Source: Pseudolabrys sp. (GTDB taxonomy: Bacteria; Pseudomonadota; Alphaproteobacteria; Rhizobiales; Xanthobacteraceae). Taken from it: a stretch of DNA of 35,828 bases. The position numbers and the translations under genes were made by a program. The stretch lies in the NCBI GenBank assembly GCA_025451355.1, contig JANWKN010000153.1, positions 1 to 35,828 of the forward strand. Reading direction: 5' to 3'. Positions 9,060-15,899 of this stretch are shown here, piece after piece. Position 1 is the stretch's first letter. Every line of letters begins with the position of its first letter. The notes beneath the pieces are model-generated. The model ran no database searches. It saw nothing but the letters and a program-made list of their open reading frames with translations, and was not told the DNA's origin.

Positions 9060-9190
9060 CGCATCTCTGCCCCTTAGCACTGCTTGAAACGACCGTTGAG
9101 ACTTACGATCACAACCATTCGCGCATGAACGTGGCGTAGGCGACCGCAGTGGCACTCACTTTGTCTTAATCCGGCACTAGTCTTCCGCTT

Positions 9191-9840
9191 TTAAGGAGTC
9201 CGCCGAGGCTGCGGCTTGTTCTTCAGGCTTGGCAGCCTTGGCCCGCAACGCTCCACACTCGCAGCACCGACGACGTTACCCCCAATGTCTTGAAAGACTT
9301 TCTGCCATCCGGGGTTGTCGTCTCGGTACCAGCACCAATGTGTGGCCGAGTAGTTTGCCCAATCGGTGCAGCGTTTTCGACATTGGCGAGCGAGCACGAT
9401 CTGGCGTTGACCGCATGTAAGTCCAGTTCGTTGGTCCTCGGCCCTATTGTGATCGTTTTCAAGAAAGCACGAGAATAATATCGCGTTCGCGGTTAACGCG
9501 TTCAAACATTGATTGATCTTAGCGTCGACGTCTGTTTGTGTCGCAGTTACCGTTTGGCATAGCGGCGCCTGCGCGGGCGGAGAGATCATAGTTCCTCTGG
9601 CAAAGCCGGACGAGCCGCTATTAGAACCCCCACCCCCGCTGGTGGGGGGCAGGCGATTTGAGCGCAGGTGTTCTGGGTACCGTTGTGCACGCACCGATTA
9701 CCGTCTTGCACGCAGCGGTCCGGGCAGCAGACTTGGGCAAATGCAGGCGTGATGACCGCGAATGCTAGAAATACAATTACCACCTTTAAAAACCGAATGA
9801 TGTTTCCCCCTCGTTGCAGGTAGCCAGTTTCGTTAGTCAT
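9191..9840 (-). pseudogene. secreted Cys-rich hypothetical protein split by a frameshift in a G6/C6 run
   Basis: N-terminal half in ORF 9586..9984 (FLKVVIVFLAFAVITPAFAQVCCPDRCVQDGNRCVHNGTQNTCAQIAC), C-terminal half in ORF 9191..9694 (PPTSGGGGSNSGSSGFARGTMI...CGQRQIVLARQCRKRCTDW...); the frames join at 9644-9649. Confidence 0.6.
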
Positions 9841-10076
9841 TCGAAAAGGCGGCCAACGGCCGTTGGTACTCCTCAGCAGTAGCCGAGTGACAAATCCGAC
9901 GACCGGAAACCTCGGTTGCTGTGCGTGTGACTGCAAATGGCCAACACGCCACGGCTGAACCGGCAACGATTTTGATGAACTCACGTCGTCTCATCGCCGC
10001 CCCAAGGACCTCAAGAAATCCTACTCAGTCTTCAGTGTTGTGACGCGTAACTTTGGCCTCAATAACCGCTCCGTGG

Positions 10077-10147
10077 ATGTCCGCTTTGGGTCAAAAGCAG
10101 ACATTTGCGATGCAACAAGGCATGTCCGCTAAGTGCCAATAGCGGAC
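10077..10147. repeat. double-hairpin intergenic repeat, copy 2
   Basis: ATGTCCGCTTTGGGTCAAAAGCAGACAT then ATGTCCGCTAAGTGCCAATAGCGGAC, 45 nt apart. Confidence 0.85.
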
Positions 10148-10308
10148 GAGACCCGTGAGCAAGCGATGGCTGATTTCAGGGCACGGCGGCAATCACTCAC
10201 ACGTTTGTTCTTGCGGTGAAAGCGCGAATCTGACTGGTAACAGTTTATTAAAAAAAGCGCCTCAACCTAAGCAGGTGAGAAAGCTGCGCCAAACACCGAG
10301 GCAGGCTC

Positions 10309-10524
10309 ATGCAAACCGCACCACCGCGTTATCTAGCACCTCCTGGACGACACGCAATCATCGATGCCCTCGCACCAATAGTGCAGTCATGGTTCGCGGA
10401 CACATTAAGTGAGCCGATCCCCGAAGAGCTAGTCGCGATAGTCCAACGGATCGATGTCCAGTCTTTTGCGGATGATCGGCAGGAAGTGCACCGCAAAGAC
10501 GTATTGGCTAACGCATTGGCCTAA
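10309..10524 (+). CDS. small hypothetical protein, possibly NepR-like
   Basis: 71 aa; IVQSWFADTLSEPIPEELVAIVQRID resembles the NepR anti-sigma core (...vvsEPlPerf..LL..Ld). Confidence 0.45.
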   Translation: MQTAPPRYLAPPGRHAIIDALAPIVQSWFADTLSEPIPEELVAIVQRIDVQSFADDRQEVHRKDVLANALA

Positions 10525-10648
10525 CCAAATTTCTGGCTGGTCACGGCTTAAAAGGCGCTCTTAGCGGCAAAGTTATGAGATACGTCTCCGCGAGCATCTG
10601 GTTTGGACTCGGTGCGTTTCAACGGGCCAAGCGATGCGAGCCGAGCCG

Positions 10649-10719
10649 ATGCCCGCTTTACCTCCAAAAACAGACAGTGAGGCCGCAAGCTATGTCCGCT
10701 TTGTGCCAATAGCGGACAT
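10649..10719. repeat. double-hairpin intergenic repeat, copy 3
   Basis: Degenerate ATGCCCGCTTTACCTCCAAAAACAGACAGT then ATGTCCGCTTTGTGCCAATAGCGGACAT (10692-10719), 43 nt apart. Confidence 0.75.
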
Positions 10720-10726
10720 TATGCGT

Positions 10727-11431
10727 TCAGGTAGGCTGGGTTGTAGAGCTATCGGCTCTACCTCTCATTTCGAGGGTTACAAGCCTCGCCAACAACGTGG
10801 CCGGATAAAGTTGACCAATTATGCTTTCGATATTGCACAGGCTCCGCGCGAACGGATGCACTGGAACGACATCACCGTAGCCAGTCGATGTCAGCGTGAC
10901 AAAGCTGAAATAGAAAACCGAACTGGCGAGTGACCGATCGTCTTCAAATGCTATCCCGTTGATCGCACCTGGAAATGATAGGCCGACAAAAATATACAGT
11001 GTTGCAAAGGCCACAGCGATCAACAGGTACACAAGGATCGCTCCGACAATTCGGTGGTATGTGACACGGCCTTGCCTGAACACGGCCTGAGCGACCACGA
11101 TTCCTAGAGTGACCGCGATGACTAACCATGCGCCAGCCAATATGTGGAGGTGGAAGGCCAAGGGGTAATAGATTCGCAGGAGAAATACGGCAAGGTTGGC
11201 AACAAGCGCAATCGACATCAAAACGAGTGCAGTCGGGTTGTCGGAAATGAACAGCATGCTCCCGATGATTGCCAGCAATCCACCAATAGCAAGTCCATGG
11301 AAGACGGAAATACCAACTGCCTGGAGTGTGGCGAAGACAAATATTATAAGCGTCATCACCGCGGTCAGTACCGTGAGTAGCGAGTCGCTACGTGCATGCA
11401 AGCGCAAGTCGCTAATGCGGTTTAGCAACAT
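10727..11431 (-). CDS. two-pore-type (Ion_trans_2-like) potassium channel family protein
   Basis: 234 aa multi-TM protein with selectivity filter SFVTLTSTGYGDVVPVHPFARSL. Confidence 0.88.
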   Translation of the reverse strand: MLLNRISDLRLHARSDSLLTVLTAVMTLIIFVFATLQAVGISVFHGLAIGGLLAIIGSMLFISDNPTALVLMSIALVANLAVFLLRIYYPLAFHLHILAGAWLVIAVTLGIVVAQAVFRQGRVTYHRIVGAILVYLLIAVAFATLYIFVGLSFPGAINGIAFEDDRSLASSVFYFSFVTLTSTGYGDVVPVHPFARSLCNIESIIGQLYPATLLARLVTLEMRGRADSSTTQPT

Positions 11432-11558
11432 CGCCGTTACTCCAATTGCGAAGAATCCAATCGATTATCGCTGACGCGGCTTAATATTTTTCTAATGAAA
11501 ATGAGGCGGATCGCTGGACCGGTGATAAAGGGTCCCAAGTAGATTTATCGACGTGACG

Positions 11559-11629
11559 ATGTCCGCTTTGGGTCAAAAGCGTTAGCGGCATGTCGATGCG
11601 ATGTCTGCTTTACCCCCAAATGCGGACAT
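11559..11629. repeat. double-hairpin intergenic repeat, copy 4 (degenerate)
   Basis: ATGTCCGCTTTGGGTCAAAAGCGTTAGCGGCAT then ATGTCTGCTTTACCCCCAAATGCGGACAT, 42 nt apart. Confidence 0.75.
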
Positions 11630-11640
11630 TGGTCCCCCAG

Positions 11641-11916
11641 TTATTTTCCCGATAAATCCAATTCCAGAACATCGACGGTGCGGAAGTCCGGACCAATGCG
11701 TGTCGTCATTCCGGCGTGACGCAAACGGTGTCCCGCCTTTTCCAACTGAACCGGCAACTGCGATCCTTGCTCGACCTCAATGCGGACGATTTTGCCGAAA
11801 GGTGGTGATGTGACCCAGCCGCCCTGCCCGTGAACGTAGTCACTAATCGCCGTCCACAATCGGCTCCTCGCTGCCGATACTCGGGCGGTCGATTCTGACT
11901 GCGGTTTGTCGGCCAT
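11641..11916 (-). CDS. hypothetical protein, last ORF of the small-ORF array
   Basis: 91 aa MADKPQSESTARVSAARSRLWTAISDYVHGQGGWVTSPPFGKIVRIEVEQGSQLPVQLEKAGHRLRHAG... Confidence 0.6.
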   Translation of the reverse strand: MADKPQSESTARVSAARSRLWTAISDYVHGQGGWVTSPPFGKIVRIEVEQGSQLPVQLEKAGHRLRHAGMTTRIGPDFRTVDVLELDLSGK

Positions 11917-11925
11917 CGGTGGCGC

Positions 11926-12129
11926 TCAATTGATAGTGCCGTTACTACGGTGAAAGTGCGGAGCTACGTTTTTGGCGTGTTCATCCCGTGCGGCTCTTAT
12001 CCGTTGCTCGGTCAGTCCGGTGATCGTTGCAAACTCGCGAAGCTTTTCCTCGTCGAAAAATAACGGCAAAAACATATCCCAGAATTCCGGATTCGACATT
12101 AGCCGCTCATGTTGCTCTGACGAATTCAT
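11926..12129 (-). CDS. hypothetical protein
   Basis: 67 aa MNSSEQHERLMSNPEFWDMFLPLFFDEEKLREFATITGLTEQRIRAARDEHAKNV...; ATG overlaps the stop of the upstream reading frame (CAATGA). Confidence 0.6.
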   Translation of the reverse strand: MNSSEQHERLMSNPEFWDMFLPLFFDEEKLREFATITGLTEQRIRAARDEHAKNVAPHFHRSNGTIN

Positions 12130-12307
12130 TGTGGTTCCTTATCAGGAATCAAACGACCGCGCAGTTTGCGCCAGACAGTTTCTTCGGGGATGTTCGCGGC
12201 TTCGGAAAACTCGCGCACCGTTTTTCGATGTGGTCGGGAGCGTCGGATCGCAACACCTCCCCGAGTGTGTGCCAAGGATCATCCTTCTGCGACTTTGGCG
12301 GCCTCAT
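12126..12307 (-). pseudogene. small HTH-like protein, reading frame broken at an A5 run
   Basis: MRPPKSQKDDPWHTLGEVLRSDAPDHIEK in one frame, TVREFSEAANIPEETVWRKLRGRLIPDKEPQ* in the next, joined at 12221-12225. Confidence 0.5.
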
Positions 12308-12418
12308 CGTCTGGCCGCGCTGACGATCTGACGCCCCGGAAATCTCTGGCGACAAGCGCTCTCATAGCTACCGGCAAGCATTTCGGTGAATAGCGGGTAC
12401 CAAGTCGGTTCGCTTGTT

Positions 12419-12547
12419 TCATCTTCGGTTTGTGACGGTCGCGGAGAAACCGGGCGCACTGATCGTCATTTTCCAGTCACCGCGACTGCCGTGGACCGTA
12501 AAGCCGAATGTAAAAGTGTCGATCTGCACTTCGCCCCGGATAAGCAT
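12419..12547 (-). CDS. tiny hypothetical ORF
   Basis: Manual translation MLIRGEVQIDTFTFGFTVHGSRGDWKMTISAPGFSATVTNRR*. Confidence 0.3.
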   Translation of the reverse strand: MLIRGEVQIDTFTFGFTVHGSRGDWKMTISAPGFSATVTNRR

Positions 12548-12558
12548 CCGTCACCACA

Positions 12559-12808
12559 TCAGGAATTATCTTTAAAAAGCTGGATCGTCACGTAGCTGCA
12601 TTGTCGGTTAACTTGTCGAGGATGATCGCCAACGCGCTCCCCGACCCGCTCGCATCGGAGGCCGAGTTCATTCAACTTCGGAAGGACTTCTTCTCACCTC
12701 GGATTGCGGTAACTCGAACCGGAAAGTCGGTCCGGCAATTACACGGCCGCCCAACTCGGTGACCACGCCTGCGACAGTGCGCGGATCACTAACCGATAGT
12801 TTCGCCAT
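12559..12808 (-). pseudogene. small hypothetical protein with a single-nt frameshift
   Basis: MAKLSVSDPRTVAGVVTELGGRVIAGPTFRFELPQSEVRR then VLPKLNELGLRCERVGERVGDHPRQVNRQCSYVTIQLFKDNS* after a +1 shift near 12685-12694. Confidence 0.45.
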
Positions 12809-13003
12809 CGCCGGTCCTCTGAATTCGCATCTAGTTGCTCTATGGTCCTATTGGGGGTAAAACGTGAACAAATGTCAAATCCTGAGTATTCCCAATGGGG
12901 GACCATGACATGCCAAAGCAGGCTGGCTGGGCAAAAACGAGGACGCGACCCGCATGCCGCATTTCGATCACTCACCCCCAAGCAGCAAAATGAGGAGATG
13001 ACC

Positions 13004-13396
13004 ATGGCCAGCGATGATTTTTACAGTTTCTCCGCACGGCAACGCCTCCAGCAAATTGACGCGGGTCGAGCGCAAGCTCTGCCCGACCTAGAGGCTGCCA
13101 AGGCGAATGCCGATTACGACAGCGCCGGTCAGGCTGTGCAGCAAATCGCCGACCTCGATGCCGAGGCAAGAAATGTCGCCGCGCTCCATGAGCAGTACGT
13201 CGCCAGCCAGACGCCGCCCCCGCAACAGGAACTCAGTGCCGCGGAACGCGCAGCCCGACCTTGGGACAAAATGACTTGGGACGACGCGCTCGATCTTGCC
13301 CGCACCTCTCAATTCGGAAAAGATCTCGACCATAACGATCCGCACGTTCAAGATGGTTATCGCGAAGTCATGCGCCGCCGCGCCTGTGGAGAATGA
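13004..13396 (+). CDS. hypothetical protein
   Basis: MASDDFYSFSARQRLQQIDAGRAQALPDLEAAKANADYDSAGQAVQQIADLDAEARNVAALHEQYVASQ...; GAGGAG 6 nt upstream of ATG 13004; inside ORF 12842..13396. Confidence 0.7.
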   Translation: MASDDFYSFSARQRLQQIDAGRAQALPDLEAAKANADYDSAGQAVQQIADLDAEARNVAALHEQYVASQTPPPQQELSAAERAARPWDKMTWDDALDLARTSQFGKDLDHNDPHVQDGYREVMRRRACGE

Positions 13397-13555
13397 GCAG
13401 TCCAAGCAAGGCTAGGTGAGGCTCTGACAGGCACGGCCACAACCGAGGATGACCGGGGCAGCACCGAGGATCACCGGGCGAGAATTGAGGGAATGTGATG
13501 GTCGCGAAGATTAAATCCGAGTGGCAATCCGGTGGCAATTTCTGATTTTGTTCTC

Positions 13556-13583
13556 ACCGGCCACTGCGTAAGTGGCCGGTTTT
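13556..13583 (+). terminator. Rho-independent-like terminator at the island right end
   Basis: CCGGCCACT-GCGTA-AGTGGCCGG perfect 9 bp stem followed by TTTTG. Confidence 0.75.
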
Positions 13584-13616
13584 GTTATCAAAAACTAAGG
13601 CGACGGTTTGCAGTCG

Positions 13617-14074
13617 AGCGAATGCTTAAATCGCTCGACACCGATGGCATTTTCGATCCCCAGACCGGCTTGCTCACGCGCGATTCATTCTGGCGCGATT
13701 TGAAGAAAGTGATGGCTGAATCGGCTGACCGCAGCCTGCCGCTTTCGGTCGCTCGTTTTTCATTCGCCAGCACAACAGACGAACGTGCCAGACTCGATGC
13801 CACACGATTGATGACCCGCTTGATCCGCAATATCGACTTTGCGGTGCGCGATGAAGATGGCGCCATCCTGATTGTCTTCACCCAGACCGATCTGCGTAGC
13901 ACCAATGTGATCGCGCGTCGCATTGCAGGGATGCTGAGGAACAACATGCTGACGCCGCCCGGCGCAGGAGAGCCTCCAAGTGCCCGCGTTACACTGGCAA
14001 CGTTGAAGATTGGCGACAAGCTCGACACCCTGATGCTGCGCGTGGCCGGCGGCCGGATGGTTGCGGCGGAATAG
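13617..14074 (+). pseudogene. C-terminal fragment of the split GGDEF-type gene (degenerate GGDEF motif)
   Basis: ERMLKSLDTDGIFDPQTGLLTRDSFWRDLKK...LMTRLIRNIDFAVRDEDGAILIVFTQTDLRSTNVIARRIAGMLR; no own start evident at the junction; upstream part of ORF 13532..14074 overlaps the terminator. Confidence 0.75.
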
Positions 14075-14112
14075 CGCTCGGCCTAGGCTGGTTACGCTAA
14101 AGGGAGCCAGTC

Positions 14113-14772
14113 ATGTCCAATCACCAACCCGTTCGCATCGACGTCGTCTCGGATGTGGTTTGCCCGTGGTGCTTTATCGGCAAACGTCGGCTGGAAAAGG
14201 CGATAGAGCTGAGCCCCGACATCCCGGTCGAGGTACATTGGCGTCCTTATTTCCTCAATGACTGGATTCCGCGCGAAGGAATATCGCGTGAACAATATCT
14301 GACGACAAAATTCGGCTCGCCGGAGCGCTATAAAGGCATCGCCCAGCGCGTTGCCGCCGCCGCTTCGGCGGAGGGTCTGACCTATGCCATCGACAAGATC
14401 AGCCGGCAGCCCAATACGCTCGACGCGCACAGACTGATCCGCTGGGCGGAGCGCATCGGCAAGGCAGCCGACATGAAGCAGAAACTGATGGATCTCTATT
14501 TTACGGAAGGCGCCGATCTGACAAATCGTCAGGTGTTGACACGGGCAGCAGCTGATGTCGGCCTCGATGCCAAAGAGATCGAAAAGGCGCTGGCCCGCGA
14601 CGATGATGTTGCCAAAATCGAGCGCGAAGCGCTTTCGGCAAAGGAAGCAGGGATCGAGGGTGTGCCCTGCTTCATTTTCGATGGCAAATTTGCAATATCG
14701 GGTGCGCAGGCGCCGGAATATCTCGCCGAAGCGATCGCGCGTGTGGCACGGTCTGCCGACGCAGCCGAGTAA
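14113..14772 (+). CDS. DsbA family oxidoreductase (FrnE-like)
   Basis: 219 aa; VRIDVVSDVVCPWCFIGKRRLEKAIE (CPWC motif) and GIEGVPCFIFDGKFAISGAQAPEYL. Confidence 0.92.
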   Translation: MSNHQPVRIDVVSDVVCPWCFIGKRRLEKAIELSPDIPVEVHWRPYFLNDWIPREGISREQYLTTKFGSPERYKGIAQRVAAAASAEGLTYAIDKISRQPNTLDAHRLIRWAERIGKAADMKQKLMDLYFTEGADLTNRQVLTRAAADVGLDAKEIEKALARDDDVAKIEREALSAKEAGIEGVPCFIFDGKFAISGAQAPEYLAEAIARVARSADAAE

Positions 14773-14788
14773 TTTCAGGCACATTGCG

Positions 14789-15892
14789 ATGAAGATTACC
14801 GCCGCCCTGGTGCACGAGCGCTCGGGCCCGTTCACTATCGAACAACTCGATCTCTGCGATCCGCGCGAGGACGAGTTGCTTGTCGAAGTCGTCGCTAGCG
14901 GCATGTGCGCTACCGATCTGCACGGACGCGACGCCTATTACCCCACCAAATTTCCCAAAGTGTTCGGCCACGAAGGCGCTGGCATTGTGCGTGCCGTAGG
15001 CAACAAGGTTTCCACCTTCAAGCCGGGTGACCATGTCGTGATGGCTTATCCCTGGTGTGGCGAGTGCCCGAATTGCAAAACGCAAAGGCAAAGCTATTGC
15101 CTGCACGCATTCGATCTGAAGATGAACGGCACACGCGCCGATGGCTCAACATTGCATTCGAAAGATGGAAAGCCTGTCTACAGTGCATTTTTCCAGCAAT
15201 CCTCTTTTGGCAATTTCACAATCGCCAACGAGCGTTTCGCGGTGAAGGTGCGCAGCGATGCGCCGATCGAGAGCGTTGCCGCTCTCGCTTGCGGCGGACA
15301 GACCGGCGCTGGCGCGGTATTCAATGTGATGAAGCCGCGCCCCGGCGACAGTTTCGTCGTGTTCGGCGTTGGCGCGGTCGGCCTCTCGGGTCTGATGGCG
15401 GCGAAGATTGCGGGGTGTGACCCCATCATCGCGGTCGATGTGCACAAGCATCGGCTCGCCTTGGCACGGGAACTCGGCGCCACCCACACGATCAATCACA
15501 ACGAATACAAAGACGTCGTGGCCGAAATCAAAAAGATCACCGCTCTCGGCGCACGATTTACGCTCGAGACGTCCGCGCTGCCGGCCGTATTTCGCGAGGC
15601 GGTCGATTGCCTGGTTCCGGCCGGCACTTGCGTTCTGCTTGGAAGCGCCCGCAAAGGCACCGAGGTGTCATTCGAGACACCGTTTCTGCAAAACGGAAGA
15701 ACCGTCCGTGGGGTGATCCAGGGCGATAGTGTTCCGAAGGAATTCATACCATTGCTGGTGGATCACATCGTCGCAGGCCGTTTCCCGGTCGAGCGCATGA
15801 TCGCATTCTATCCGCTGGCCGACATCAATCGGGCCGCCGTGGAATCGGGCGACGGCAAGACCATAAAGCCGGTACTGCGGATGCCGCACTAG
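14789..15892 (+). CDS. NAD(P)-dependent zinc alcohol dehydrogenase (aryl-alcohol dehydrogenase-like, MDR family)
   Basis: GMCATDLHGRD, KVFGHEGAGIVRAVG, CGECPNCKTQRQSYC, VFGVGAVGLSGLMAAKIAG; ATG at 14789. Confidence 0.92.
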   Translation: MKITAALVHERSGPFTIEQLDLCDPREDELLVEVVASGMCATDLHGRDAYYPTKFPKVFGHEGAGIVRAVGNKVSTFKPGDHVVMAYPWCGECPNCKTQRQSYCLHAFDLKMNGTRADGSTLHSKDGKPVYSAFFQQSSFGNFTIANERFAVKVRSDAPIESVAALACGGQTGAGAVFNVMKPRPGDSFVVFGVGAVGLSGLMAAKIAGCDPIIAVDVHKHRLALARELGATHTINHNEYKDVVAEIKKITALGARFTLETSALPAVFREAVDCLVPAGTCVLLGSARKGTEVSFETPFLQNGRTVRGVIQGDSVPKEFIPLLVDHIVAGRFPVERMIAFYPLADINRAAVESGDGKTIKPVLRMPH

Positions 15893-15899
15893 GCGACAA

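Larger units (their letters stand above)
7277..13626. mobile_element. putative genomic island (about 6.34 kb) inserted in the GGDEF-type gene; no recombinase gene recognised inside
   Basis: Both halves of one protein flank it; the 10-mer AGCGAATGCT occurs at both junctions (7277-7286 and 13617-13626); the interior holds only accessory hypotheticals, a K+ channel and dispersed repeats. Confidence 0.7.

Noticed and set aside
8986-9062. CRISPR array based on regularly spaced repeats
   Set aside because: Units are self-complementary hairpins with similar spacers, only two or three per locus, and there are no cas genes.
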